From Bifidobacterium pseudolongum subsp. globosum (GTDB lineage Bacteria; Actinomycetota; Actinomycetes; Actinomycetales; Bifidobacteriaceae): a stretch of DNA of 64,000 nucleotides. Below the pieces are notes generated by a model, which saw only the letters and a program-made list of their open reading frames with translations, was not told the DNA's origin and made no database searches. Shown here in pieces: positions 1 to 9,202 of the stretch. The stretch's first letter is position 1; the number at the start of each line of letters is the position of its first letter. Position numbers and translations under genes: made by a program. The DNA lies in assembly GCF_004155535.1 (NCBI RefSeq), contig NZ_RYUH01000015.1:57894-121893 (forward strand). Reading direction: 5' to 3'.

Positions 1-1156
1 CGATCGCCATGCCGGCCTGCCACTTGTCCCATTGCCACACCGAGCCGTCGGTGTTCCTGATGAAGTAGCCCAACTTCGCGCCCTCTTCGAACAGCGGCGA
101 CTTCTGGCCGATGTACGGGTTGATCCACACGCACACCTTGAGCCCGCGGTCATGCAGTTTCGCGAGCAGGCCTTCGGGGTCGGGGAACTTCGTCTCGTCC
201 CATGCGAAGTTGCACCATTCGAGTTCCTTCATCCACCGGCAGTCGAAGTGGAACACCGAAAGCGGGATGTCGCGCTCGGCCATGTCGTCGACGAAGTCGA
301 GCACGGTCTTCTCGTCGTAGTCGGTGGTGAAGCTCGTGCTCAGCCACAGGCCGTAGCTCCAGTCCGGCACGAGCGGGGCACGGCCGGTCAGGGCCGTGTA
401 GTCCGCCAGGATCTGCTTCATGCTGGCACCGCCGATCACCGAATAGGTCATCTGCTCGCCGGGCACGCTGAACTGCACGCGTGAGACCTTTTCGGAACCG
501 ACCTCGAACTCCACTTTGCCCGGCTCGTCCACGAACAGGCCGTAATTGTTGTTGGACAGGTAGAACGGCACGTTCTTGTACGCCTGCTCGGTGCCGGTGC
601 CGCCGTCCTCGTTCCAGATCTCGACGCTCTGGCCGTTCTTGACGAAGTTCGTGAAGCGCTCGCCCAGGCCGTAGATCTTCTCGCCGACGCCCAGGTCGAG
701 CTGATCGGTCACATGCAGCCGGCCGTCCGGGCTCGTCACAAGGCCCTTGGCGCGCCAGCCGGAGTGCGCGATGCGCTTGCCGTCATACAGGTATGCGAAG
801 TCGATCGTCTCGCCTTTGGCGATGCGCAGCGTCAGGCGCCCCGAGGTAAAGGTCCACGCGTCGTCGGTCTCGTCGATCTCGACGTGCGGGGCCGTCTCGT
901 TGAGGTGGAACTGCGGGCAGTGCTCGCGGTTCGTGCGGAAGTTGATCAGACGCGTGGTGATGATGTCTTCGCGCGGGCTCGTCACCTCGATCGTGAGGAT
1001 GCCGCCGTCGAGCGTCATACCCGGATTGTAAATCGGCGAGCCGAACGGGCAGAACAGCGTGAGCTTGCCCGGCTCGATGTTCGCGGTGTAGATGTTGGCC
1101 GCGTACTTCACGGTGTAGCCGTCCTTGACGAGCCAGCCGCCATTGAGGAACTTCAT
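1..1156 (-). CDS. GH31 alpha-xylosidase (YicI-like), C-terminus beyond window
   Basis: This is the first 385 residues of a GH31 enzyme that runs off the window edge. It should remove alpha-linked xylose from the non-reducing end of imported oligosaccharides in the cytoplasm. The segment YGLGERFTNFVKNGQSVEIW and later HFDCRWMKELEW and VCVWINPYIGQKSP follow the E. coli YicI pattern closely. The catalytic Asp pair lies beyond the edge and cannot be seen. ATG at 1156 is preceded by AAGGAGA. It is the last visible gene of the operon starting at 8867, 47 bp after the GH3 gene. It is a paralogue of the GH31 gene at 11389-13731. Substrate is inferred from family and neighbours. Confidence 0.9.
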   Translation of the reverse strand, partial: MKFLNGGWLVKDGYTVKYAANIYTANIEPGKLTLFCPFGSPIYNPGMTLDGGILTIEVTSPREDIITTRLINFRTNREHCPQFHLNETAPHVEIDETDDAWTFTSGRLTLRIAKGETIDFAYLYDGKRIAHSGWRAKGLVTSPDGRLHVTDQLDLGVGEKIYGLGERFTNFVKNGQSVEIWNEDGGTGTEQAYKNVPFYLSNNNYGLFVDEPGKVEFEVGSEKVSRVQFSVPGEQMTYSVIGGASMKQILADYTALTGRAPLVPDWSYGLWLSTSFTTDYDEKTVLDFVDDMAERDIPLSVFHFDCRWMKELEWCNFAWDETKFPDPEGLLAKLHDRGLKVCVWINPYIGQKSPLFEEGAKLGYFIRNTDGSVWQWDKWQAGMAI

Positions 1157-1203
1157 CGGTCTCTTCTCCTTGGTGTGTTGTGGGTGATGTGTATTGATGG
1201 CGC

Positions 1204-3333
1204 TCAGCCGATGTGCGTGTGCAGGCGCAGGTCACCGACCGATTCGCCGACCGAGACGGCGGCGGCAGGGGCCACGCAGAAGCCGTGCATGCGTTCGGAC
1301 CAGTAGCGCAGCGCGTCGGCGCGCGGCATGCGCACCGTCACCTGCCGGCGCTCCCCCGGCTCGAGCGCGACCTTGGTGAATCCCTTGAGCTCGTAGCGCG
1401 GGCGGTCCTCGCCGGTGCCATCGAGCCCCAGATACACCTGTGGCACGGCCTTGCCCGGGCGCGCGCCGGTGTTGCGCACATGGAACTCGACGAGCAGGTC
1501 GCCGTCGGCCTCGCGCACGCGCAGGTCGGTGTAGTCGAAGGTCGTGTAGGTCAGCCCGTGGCCGAAGCAGAAGCGCACCGGCACATCGTCCGTGCTGTAG
1601 TGGCGGTAGCCCACATAGATGCCCTCGGTGTAGTCCACATGGCCTTCGAGGCCGAACGTGCCAATCGCGTGGGCCGGGCAGTCGTCGAGCGTCATGGGGA
1701 AGGTCTCGGGCAGGTGCCCGCTCGGCTCCACGCGGCCGAAGAGCGTCTCGGCGAGCGCCGTGCCGCTTTCCATGCCGTTGTACCAGTTCCAGACGATCGT
1801 CGACGCCTTCGGCTCCCAGGGCATCGCCACCGGCGAGCCGCCCACGAACATGAGCACCGCGTTCGGGTCGATGTCGAGCAGCGCGTCGATCAACGCGTCC
1901 TGCTCGTACGGCAGGTCCATCGTGGTGCGGTCGCGCGCTTCCAGATCATAGTCGTGGTTGAGGCCGCCGATATAGACAATCGGGTCGCCGCTCGCCGCGA
2001 ACTCGCGGGCGAGCGCGAGCGCCTCGTCGCGCAGCCGGCGCGTGCGCTCGGCCTCCGCGGTGGCGTCCTGCGCCGAGTTCTCCAGGCTGTCTTCCTGCCA
2101 TGTGTCGTCCTGTTTGATCTGCGGCGCCCAATAGCCTTCGGCATACGTGATGCCCACATTGCCGCCGAGCATGCCGTTGATGCCGAGCAGTGGGGAGATC
2201 TCGTGCACGGCCTTGATGACGGCCGAGCCGCCGCCGGACGAGTGGACGCGGTCGGCGTTCGCGCCGATGATGAGCAGGCGCTTCGTCCCGCGCTCGTCCA
2301 GGGGCAGCACGCCTGCCGAGTTCTTGAGCAGCACGATCGATTCGCGCGCCACGCTGAGCGCGGCCTGCGCGTGCGCGAGCGTCGCGTACGAGCCGGCCTT
2401 GCGCTCGGCGCGTGCTTCGCCGAGCATGTTGAGCGCGTCCATGACGGCGAGCACATGCTCGACCTTGCGGTCGACGTCCGCTTCGCTCACGCGGCCGTCG
2501 CGCACCGCCTCGAGCAACGGGCGCGCGAAGTAATAGTCGTCGAAGTTCGGCGTGACGCCCATGTCCACGTCGAGGCCGACTTTCGCGCTCGCCTCGGTGT
2601 CTTTGAGCGCGCTCCAGTCGGAGACGACAAGCCCGTCGAAGCCCCACTCGTCGCGCAGGATGTCGTCGAGCAGCAGCTTCGACTCGCAGCACTGCGTGCC
2701 GTCGATGAGGTTGTAGGCGCCCATGATCGTCAGCGTGCCGCCCTGCTGCACGGCCGCGCGGAACGCCGGCAGGTAGATCTCGCGCAGCGCGCGTTCGCCG
2801 ATCGATTCGTCCACGTCCAGGCGGTCGGTCTCCTGGCTGTTCGCGGCGAAATGCTTGGGGCATGCGGCCACGTCGGATTCCTGTACGCCGTTGATGTACG
2901 CGGAGCCCTGCACGGCGGTCAGCAGCGGGTCTTCGCTCATGTATTCGAAGTTGCGGCCACACAGCGGGCTGCGCTTGATGTTGAGCGAGGGGCCGAGGAT
3001 CACGTCTTTGCCGCGGCCGCGGGCCTCCTGGCCCAGAGCCTCGCCGGTGAGCCGTGCGAGCGCGGGGTTCCATGTGGAGGCCACGGCGGAGCCGCTCGGC
3101 AGATAGGACACGTAGTCGCGTGTGTTGTGCAGGGGAGCCCAGTCGTCGTCATGGGTGTCCGCGCGCACGCCCATCGGGCCGTCGTCGAACGTCATCGCGG
3201 GAATGCCGAGGCGTTCCACAGGCGCGGTATGGAACAGGGCGGCACCGTGGATCATGCCGATCTTCTCTTCAAGTGTGAGTCGGGCGGTGAGTGCACGCGC
3301 CTTGGCCTTGTTGGCCTCACTGATCATGGTCAT
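1204..3333 (-). CDS. GH3 beta-glucosidase
   Basis: A 709-residue GH3 enzyme predicted to hydrolyse beta-glucosidic bonds of imported oligosaccharides in the cytoplasm; no signal peptide is visible. The N-terminal barrel carries the GH3 KHF motif near residues 160-162 and the nucleophile Asp in GLVVSDWSA (D239). The C-terminal half holds the GKLPETFP-like segment and FGHGLTYTTF, followed by a fibronectin-III-like tail. ATG at 3333 has AAGGGAG upstream. It sits between GH29 and GH31 genes in one operon. With fucosidase and alpha-xylosidase beside it, trimming of a xyloglucan-type backbone is the likely job, but this is inference. Confidence 0.92.
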   Translation of the reverse strand: MTMISEANKAKARALTARLTLEEKIGMIHGAALFHTAPVERLGIPAMTFDDGPMGVRADTHDDDWAPLHNTRDYVSYLPSGSAVASTWNPALARLTGEALGQEARGRGKDVILGPSLNIKRSPLCGRNFEYMSEDPLLTAVQGSAYINGVQESDVAACPKHFAANSQETDRLDVDESIGERALREIYLPAFRAAVQQGGTLTIMGAYNLIDGTQCCESKLLLDDILRDEWGFDGLVVSDWSALKDTEASAKVGLDVDMGVTPNFDDYYFARPLLEAVRDGRVSEADVDRKVEHVLAVMDALNMLGEARAERKAGSYATLAHAQAALSVARESIVLLKNSAGVLPLDERGTKRLLIIGANADRVHSSGGGSAVIKAVHEISPLLGINGMLGGNVGITYAEGYWAPQIKQDDTWQEDSLENSAQDATAEAERTRRLRDEALALAREFAASGDPIVYIGGLNHDYDLEARDRTTMDLPYEQDALIDALLDIDPNAVLMFVGGSPVAMPWEPKASTIVWNWYNGMESGTALAETLFGRVEPSGHLPETFPMTLDDCPAHAIGTFGLEGHVDYTEGIYVGYRHYSTDDVPVRFCFGHGLTYTTFDYTDLRVREADGDLLVEFHVRNTGARPGKAVPQVYLGLDGTGEDRPRYELKGFTKVALEPGERRQVTVRMPRADALRYWSERMHGFCVAPAAAVSVGESVGDLRLHTHIG

Positions 3334-3381
3334 CGTGGAGCTCCCTTTCAGGTGGTGGGTGTTGGCGTCTGCGCCAACAGG

Positions 3382-4851
3382 TCAGCCAACCGTGATCTTG
3401 AATCCGATTGGCAGGTTCTGGAGTGGTTCATGGCGGTCAGCTGGTTGGATGTGCAGGCCATCGGGCTCCCTGCGGAACGGCACGGGGCCTGCGCCGAGTT
3501 GTTCGACGGCGCTGACGATGCCGTTGAACACGGGTTGATGGGTGCCGTCGAACGCGGCGAGCGATGCGCACACAAGCTCGCGCGTGCCCGCCGGCGCCAG
3601 GCAGAAGCAGTAGAGCGCGCCGTCTTTGGTGGTGAACCGCCAGTCCGCGGCGGTCCACGCAGAAGGCGCCTGGTCGGCGAACATGCCGGAGGCCTGCTGT
3701 GTGGGGCCTTCGTGCGCGATGCGCCATGGCCTGCTGCCGTAGATGCCGGCGCCGTTGGCGGCGAGCCAGTCGCCGATGCCTTCGAGCAGCGCGCGGTCGT
3801 GGTCGGCGATCGACCCGTCGGCGCGCGGGCCCACGTTGAGCAGCAGGTTGCCGTTGTTGCTCACGGCGTCGATCAGCGCCACCACGAGCTCGGGCAGTGT
3901 CTTGTAGTCAAGCGAATCGGTGTAGCACCAGGAATTGCGCGCGATCGCGGTGTCGGTCTGCCACACGAACGGCGTGGGTTCGGCGAATCCGCCGCGCTCC
4001 ACGTCCACGATGCCGGCGCCCCAGGCGAGCGCGTCGTACTTGTAGCAGATCGCGGCTTGTGCGCCGCGTTCGGCGGCGCGGTTGTAGTAGTAGGCGGCGA
4101 GCGTCTTGAGGTACGGGGCGAACGCGCGGTGCTGGATCCACCAATCGAAGTAGAGCAGTTCGGGCTCGTAGTTGTCGATGACCTCAGCCACGCGCAGCAG
4201 CCAGTCCTCGAGGTATTCGGCGGTCGGCGCCGGCTCGCTTACCGTGTCGAACTCGTTCGGTTCGGGCATGGCGGGCCAGTAGAAATCGCCGCGGCTCATC
4301 GGCTCGCGCACGTCGGAGTCGAATTCGCGGCCGTGGCCCATGAACCACCAGTGCTCCGCGCGGTGGTTCGATGTGCAGAAGTGCAGTCCGGCGCGCGTGG
4401 CGGCGGCGCGCAGCTCGCCGAGCACGTCGCGGCGCGGTCCCATCTCCACGCTGTTCCAGTGCGAGAGCGCGCTGCGGTACATCTGGAACCCGTCGTGGTG
4501 TTCGCTCACCGGCATGATGTAGCGTGCGCCGGCGCGGGCGAACAGGCCGGCCCACTCGTCGGCGTCGAACGCCTGGGCGCGGAACATGGGGATGAAGTCC
4601 TTGTAGCCGAATTCGCTCTGCGGGCCGTAGGTGGCGCGGTGGTGGCCGAATTCGGGGTAGCCCTGGATGTACATGTTGCGCGAATACCATTCGTTGCGGT
4701 ATTCGGGCACGGTGTACAGGCCCCAGTGGGTGAAGATGCCGAACTTGGCGTCGGCGAACCAGCTGGGCGCCTGGTTGTGGGCCAGGGATTCCCACGTGGG
4801 GGCGAAGGGTCCGGCGTTGGCCACGGCCTCGATTGTCGTGATGCCCGCCAT
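3382..4851 (-). CDS. GH29 alpha-L-fucosidase
   Basis: A 489-residue GH29 enzyme that should release L-fucose from fucosylated oligosaccharides. Family marks are FGIFTHWGLYTVPEYRNEWYSRNMY (residues 38-62, here named only by its span), SEHHDGF near 117-122, and LLYFDWWI, whose Asp (D236) fits the catalytic nucleophile. There is no signal peptide or membrane anchor, so it acts inside the cell. ATG at 4851 follows GAGGAGG. It is the first enzyme gene after the binding-protein gene of the same operon. The C-terminal part after about residue 340 lacks an obvious extra binding domain. Linkage specificity cannot be read from the sequence. Confidence 0.9.
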   Translation of the reverse strand: MAGITTIEAVANAGPFAPTWESLAHNQAPSWFADAKFGIFTHWGLYTVPEYRNEWYSRNMYIQGYPEFGHHRATYGPQSEFGYKDFIPMFRAQAFDADEWAGLFARAGARYIMPVSEHHDGFQMYRSALSHWNSVEMGPRRDVLGELRAAATRAGLHFCTSNHRAEHWWFMGHGREFDSDVREPMSRGDFYWPAMPEPNEFDTVSEPAPTAEYLEDWLLRVAEVIDNYEPELLYFDWWIQHRAFAPYLKTLAAYYYNRAAERGAQAAICYKYDALAWGAGIVDVERGGFAEPTPFVWQTDTAIARNSWCYTDSLDYKTLPELVVALIDAVSNNGNLLLNVGPRADGSIADHDRALLEGIGDWLAANGAGIYGSRPWRIAHEGPTQQASGMFADQAPSAWTAADWRFTTKDGALYCFCLAPAGTRELVCASLAAFDGTHQPVFNGIVSAVEQLGAGPVPFRREPDGLHIQPADRHEPLQNLPIGFKITVG

Positions 4852-4898
4852 GGCTGCCTCCTCTTCGGTATTTGATGTGTCGGGTCGGTTTGTGTGGG

Positions 4899-4930
4899 GG
4901 CCGGGGCACGGTATGGCGCGCGCCCCGGCC
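4899..4930 (-). terminator. hairpin between binding-protein and GH29 genes
   Basis: The arms GGCCGGGGC and GCCCCGGCC form a 9-bp GC-only stem directly downstream of the binding-protein gene on the minus strand. There is no clear T-tract, so it is more likely a partial terminator or a 3' stabilising stem that lets the binding protein be made in excess over the enzymes. Confidence 0.5.
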
Positions 4931-4970
4931 GGTCAGTGGGGGGCTTTTCAGCCTCGCTGGGGGTTCGGGC

Positions 4971-6743
4971 TCACTCGGAGTCCTTGTCGGCGAACTGCTT
5001 GACGATCTCTTCGCGGGCCTTGATGAGCGACTTCGCGTTGTCCTCGTCCACCTTGAGCACCTGCTCGTAGCCGAGGTCGTTGATCTGCTTGCTGATGCCC
5101 TTGAAGATGGACTGGCTTTCCGCCTGGCTCTTGGCCACGACCGCCTGCCACGAGGCGTTGATGACCTCGGTCTTGACCGACGAGCGCAGCGTGGAGATCT
5201 GCGAATCCTCCTCCGGAGGCGTGTAGGTGGCGCCCGGGGCGACGGCGAGCTTGCCGGCCTTCTCGAGGTATTCGATGTCGGTCTTCGCGCCGTCCATGTG
5301 CTTGGACCAGTCCTCGCTCAGCTTGGTGGTCTTGGCGAGCTGCGTGGCCCACAGCTGCGGGTTGTACGCGGCCTTCGTGTCGGGGTCGGTGCTGTTGGCG
5401 TTCACGGTCTTGAAGTTGAGGGTCGAGATGCCGTCGTTGTAGGAGCCGCCGCCGTATTCGGCCGGCACCTGCAGGCCGTCGGAGTCGAACATGGCCTTCT
5501 CGCCGAACTCGTTGAGCTGCGGTTCGTTCTTGTCGTTGAGCGTCCAGCACATGTCCTTCGGGCAGGCGGCGCCGCCGGAGTTGGAGGCGGAGGCGTAGAT
5601 GCCCTCAGGCGAATACAGCCAGTCGATGAACTTGGCGAGGCGTTCCTTGTTCTTGGCCTTCGAACCGATGGCGATGAAGGTGTTGCCGTCGCCCTCCGGC
5701 TGGAAGCCCGGGGTGTAGACGTCCATGTCCTGCAGCGGGGCGAGCATGAAGCCGATGCCCTTGTTCTGGTTGTCGGTGCTGTTCATGCGCGGCTTGCCCA
5801 GCCAGGACCAGATGGACATGAGTACCTTGCCGTTGGTCACCTTCGTCGAGAGCGTGTCCCAGTTCTGGGTGGTCGACTCCGGGTCCACAAGGCCCATCGT
5901 GTCGCACTTGTTGAAGAACTCGATCATCTTGTCGTACGCGCTGCCCACCTGGGTGGCCGGCACGACCTGGGAGTCCTTGTCGTCGGACGGCACGAGCACC
6001 GAGTTCTGCGCGTAGTAGCCGTACCACTGCGCGGCGGCCTGCGCGTTCTGCATCATCTCGCCGTCCCAGTCCTTGAACAGCGAGACGGCGTAGATGTCGT
6101 CCTTGCCGGTCTCCTGGCGCGCCTTGTCCTGCATCTGCTTGAGCACGTTCGCGAAGTCGTCGAGGTTCTTGATCTCCGGGTAGCCGATCTTCGCGTAGTA
6201 ATCCCAGCGGATGTACGGGGCGGCGGTCGGTTCGACGCCGTCGGCGCTCTTGGTGGGCGATTCGTCGGAGACGTTGCCCGGGACGCCCCAGATGCCGTCC
6301 TGCCCGGCCTGCTTCGTCACGTAGTCCACGCCGGCCTGGTAGTTCTTCACATGCGGCATGTCTTTGTAGTACGGGGTCATGTCGGTGATGAGCTTCGACT
6401 TGACGAGCTTCTGCAGACGGCCGTTCTGCATACCGACGATCACGATGTCGCCGAGGTTTCCTGCGGTCGAACGGGTGTCAAACAAGGTGTCGCCGCCACC
6501 GGCCACGTTCGGCGCGATGATGTTGAGTTCCATGTTGAACTTGTCTTTGACGATCTTGGCGAACCAGCCCTTTTGCACACCTTGGTAGTTCGCGGTCGAC
6601 GAAAAGACATCCACCTTCATGAGGCTGCCGTCGTCCGGGGCGTCGCTTGCGCCGGAATCGCCGCCACAGGCCGCGACCGAGAACAGCATCGCCGCGGACA
6701 GCGTGGCCGCCAGGCCGGCAACGACTTTCTTCTTGATTTCCAT
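4971..6743 (-). CDS. LplA-type sugar-binding lipoprotein of ABC importer
   Basis: A 590-residue extracellular solute-binding protein. The N-terminus has a basic start, a hydrophobic core and a lipobox ending in VAAC, so Cys26 should be lipidated and anchored to the membrane. The length (nearly 600 residues against about 430 for ordinary CUT1 binding proteins) and the partner permeases fit the LplA/YtcQ group used for complex oligosaccharides. ATG at 6743 follows AAGGAGG with 7-nt spacing. It lies directly after its two permease genes and before GH29, GH3 and GH31, so it probably captures their common substrate. The ligand is inferred, not visible. Confidence 0.9.
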   Translation of the reverse strand: MEIKKKVVAGLAATLSAAMLFSVAACGGDSGASDAPDDGSLMKVDVFSSTANYQGVQKGWFAKIVKDKFNMELNIIAPNVAGGGDTLFDTRSTAGNLGDIVIVGMQNGRLQKLVKSKLITDMTPYYKDMPHVKNYQAGVDYVTKQAGQDGIWGVPGNVSDESPTKSADGVEPTAAPYIRWDYYAKIGYPEIKNLDDFANVLKQMQDKARQETGKDDIYAVSLFKDWDGEMMQNAQAAAQWYGYYAQNSVLVPSDDKDSQVVPATQVGSAYDKMIEFFNKCDTMGLVDPESTTQNWDTLSTKVTNGKVLMSIWSWLGKPRMNSTDNQNKGIGFMLAPLQDMDVYTPGFQPEGDGNTFIAIGSKAKNKERLAKFIDWLYSPEGIYASASNSGGAACPKDMCWTLNDKNEPQLNEFGEKAMFDSDGLQVPAEYGGGSYNDGISTLNFKTVNANSTDPDTKAAYNPQLWATQLAKTTKLSEDWSKHMDGAKTDIEYLEKAGKLAVAPGATYTPPEEDSQISTLRSSVKTEVINASWQAVVAKSQAESQSIFKGISKQINDLGYEQVLKVDEDNAKSLIKAREEIVKQFADKDSE

Positions 6744-6834
6744 GGGGAAACCTCCTTGTTCCTTCTATCTATGCGTGCTCAGCAGTGAGCAACAGATTTG
6801 TGTATTTTGGTTGTTGTTTTTTGGTTGGTACAGG

Positions 6835-7755
6835 TCAGCCCTTGACCGCGCCGAGCATCATGCCCTTGACGAAGAAGCGCTGGAAGAACGGGTAGACGAA
6901 CATGATCGGCAGCACCACGATCACCGAGACCGTCATGCGGATCGCGGTCGGCGTGGCCGCCGTGGCCAGCAGCGCCGCGTTCGCCGCGTTCGCCTTGACC
7001 GAGTTCGCGATCGAGCTCGCCTGGTTGATGTAGGTGTAGAGCAGGTACTGCAGGCTCCACAGCTTCGAGTCGGTCATGTAGATCAGCGTGTCCTGGAACG
7101 AGTTCCACTGGTTCACAGCCGAGAAGATCGCCACCGTGGCCAGGATCGGCGTGCACATCGGCAGCACGATCTTCCAGAACACGGTCATCGTGCCGGCGCC
7201 GTCCACTTCGGCGGCCTCCTGCAGCGAGGCCGGGATCGATTCGATGTAGGTCTTCACGAGGATGATGTTGAATGGCTGCACGATGGCGGGCAGGATGTAG
7301 ACCCAGAAGTTGTTGGTCAGCCCGTAGTTCTTCATCGTGATGAACATGGGGATCAGGCCTGCGTTGAAGTACATCGTGATGACGACGAAGCGGTACCAGA
7401 ACGAACGCTTCCACATCTTCTGCTGTGTGAACATGAAGCCGAGGTAGGCGCTCGCGAGCACGGTGAGCACGGTGCCGATCACGGTGCGGGCCACCGAGAT
7501 CCACGCCGCCTGCCCCAGGCCGTCAAGCCCAAGCACGGTCTTGTAGTTGTCCCAGTGCCAGCCGACCACGCGCCACGTGACTTCGCCCGCGGCGGCGGCC
7601 TGGTTGCTGGACAGCGAGTTGATGATGAGGAAGTAGAACGGGTAGGCGCAGATCAACGCGAAGAGCGACAGGATGATCACGTTGACGACGTTGTAGATCT
7701 TTTCCCCTGTGGTGCGGCGCATCGCCGGGGAGATGCTAACTTTGGCAGTTGCCAT
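6835..7755 (-). CDS. ABC sugar permease, YtcP/LplC-like (MalG side)
   Basis: A 306-residue integral membrane protein of the CUT1 binding-protein-dependent permease family, with about six hydrophobic segments starting near residue 30. The EAA loop that contacts the ATPase is seen in QEAAEVDGAGTMTVFWKIVLP. The C-terminus FFQRFFVKGMMLGAVKG is the usual ending of MalG-type subunits. ATG at 7755 follows AAGGAGA. It pairs with the permease encoded just upstream and with the binding protein just downstream. No ATPase gene is nearby. Confidence 0.93.
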   Translation of the reverse strand: MATAKVSISPAMRRTTGEKIYNVVNVIILSLFALICAYPFYFLIINSLSSNQAAAAGEVTWRVVGWHWDNYKTVLGLDGLGQAAWISVARTVIGTVLTVLASAYLGFMFTQQKMWKRSFWYRFVVITMYFNAGLIPMFITMKNYGLTNNFWVYILPAIVQPFNIILVKTYIESIPASLQEAAEVDGAGTMTVFWKIVLPMCTPILATVAIFSAVNQWNSFQDTLIYMTDSKLWSLQYLLYTYINQASSIANSVKANAANAALLATAATPTAIRMTVSVIVVLPIMFVYPFFQRFFVKGMMLGAVKG

Positions 7756-7793
7756 GATTTCTTCTCCTTAAGTCCTGGAAACGATACGCTGGA

Positions 7794-8867
7794 TCAGACG
7801 ATGCCCACGCCGCGTGTGCGCTTGGACAGCCAGTTGACGAGCAGCAGCAAGCCAACCGAGACGAGCGACTTGAGCATCGAGATCGCGGTGCCGAGCGAGA
7901 GGCTGTTCTGGCCCATGCCCACGTTGTAGACGTAGAGGTCGAGCACCTGGATCCACTTCTGGTTGAACGCGTTCTGGAACACGTAGTACTGGTCCATGCC
8001 GTTGTTCAGGAAGTTCGAGATCGAAAGCATGAGCAGCACGAAGTAGGTGGGCATCAGCTGCGGGATCGTCACGTGGATGATCTGCTGGAAGCGGTTGGCG
8101 CCGTCCACCTGCGCGGCCTCATAGAGCTCCGGGTCGATGCCGGCGATGCCGGCGAGGTACATGATCGAGCCCCAGCCGAGGCCCTTCCACAGGTTCCACA
8201 GCAGCATCTTGAGCCACACCTGGTCGGGCGAATCGAGGAACTTGATCGGCTCGCTGATCAAGTGCATGTTCATGAGCAGCTCGTTGACCATGCCGGACGA
8301 CGAGAACATCGCGAAGGCGATCGAGTAGACGAGCACCCACGAGATGAAGTTCGGCAGCGTGGTGAGCGTCTGGATGAGGTTCTTGAACCACTTGGCGCGA
8401 ATCTCGTTGAGGGCGATCGCGAAGATCACCGGAAGGAACGAGGTGAGGATGTTGAGACCGCTCATCGCGAAGGTGTTGAGCAGCACCTGCCCGATCGTGC
8501 GCAGCTGTGCGGGGTTCTGCACCATCATCTCGAACCACTGCAGCCCCACGAACTTGCTTTCGGACAGCGGGATCGGCGGCTGGTAATCGTAGAACGCGTA
8601 GATCCAGCCGAACAACGGCACGTAGCTGAACAGGAACACGAGCACGAGCAGCGGCGCCACGTAGAGCCACAGTTTGAACGCGTGCTTCTTGTCGATCGGC
8701 TGTTCGCCGATCATCTTCGCGGTCTTCTTCGCCTCGCGGCGCTCCTTGCGCGTCAGCTTCTTGCCCGCGGCGTCTTCGGCGGCCTCGACCTCACGGCCCA
8801 CAACCGCTTCGGCGCCACCGTCCATGCCGACGGTCTCGTCGACTTCGGTGCTTGAGGACGTCTGCAT
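7794..8867 (-). CDS. ABC sugar permease, LplB-like (MalF side)
   Basis: A 357-residue CUT1 permease and first gene of the operon. A charged cytoplasmic N-terminus of about 60 residues, rich in Glu, Arg and Lys, precedes the first membrane segment (LWLYVAPLLVLVFLFSYVPL). The EAA loop is YEAAQVDGANRFQQIIHVTIP-like near residue 250, given here only in outline. ATG at 8867 has a strong AAAGGAGGAG site. The LplB-like form matches the oversized binding protein of the same operon. A sigma70-like promoter lies about 80-110 bp upstream. Confidence 0.92.
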   Translation of the reverse strand: MQTSSSTEVDETVGMDGGAEAVVGREVEAAEDAAGKKLTRKERREAKKTAKMIGEQPIDKKHAFKLWLYVAPLLVLVFLFSYVPLFGWIYAFYDYQPPIPLSESKFVGLQWFEMMVQNPAQLRTIGQVLLNTFAMSGLNILTSFLPVIFAIALNEIRAKWFKNLIQTLTTLPNFISWVLVYSIAFAMFSSSGMVNELLMNMHLISEPIKFLDSPDQVWLKMLLWNLWKGLGWGSIMYLAGIAGIDPELYEAAQVDGANRFQQIIHVTIPQLMPTYFVLLMLSISNFLNNGMDQYYVFQNAFNQKWIQVLDLYVYNVGMGQNSLSLGTAISMLKSLVSVGLLLLVNWLSKRTRGVGIV

Positions 8868-8946
8868 CTTCTCCTCCTTTGGAATCTGGATGGTCAGCGA
8901 TCCTCGTCTCGCATCATCGCGAGGCTTCGTTCACTTCTTGTTGAAT

Positions 8947-8975
8947 AGGTTATAAACAAGAAACATATTTGTCAA
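8947..8975 (-). promoter_or_regulatory. promoter of the fucosidase/xylosidase operon
   Basis: On the minus strand TTGACA (8975-8970) and TAACCT (8952-8947) are separated by 17 bp, upstream of the first permease gene. The remaining bases to the divergent promoter at 9112 hold no gene. Confidence 0.55.
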
Positions 8976-9111
8976 ACCGACACACAAAGTGGATTGATTG
9001 CGCCGGATTGTCCATTTGGCGCCACTCAGGACCCCAACGCGCGGAATATCGCCGATTCCCCGCATTCCCATATGGCAGTAGCGCAAGCGACACGCTGGCA
9101 AAGTTTTTCTC

Positions 9112-9140
9112 TCGACATAACTACGCGCTGTTTATATACT
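9112..9140 (+). promoter_or_regulatory. promoter of the DUF624 gene
   Basis: TCGACA (9112-9117) and TATACT (9135-9140) are spaced by 17 bp. Just downstream, CAGTGCGCACACTG (9150-9163) is a near-palindrome that could bind a repressor. The stretch 8868-9202 between the divergent genes contains no coding sequence. Confidence 0.6.
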
Positions 9141-9202
9141 TATCAATAACAGTGCGCACACTGCTGTGCGTCATATAAAGAGGAATGATTGAGGAGTCCG
9201 GC

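Noticed and set aside
1213..4875. A very long open frame on the plus strand across GH3 and GH29 genes
   Set aside because: It is antisense to well-recognised enzymes in high-GC DNA, has no start site or family motifs, and reflects codon bias.
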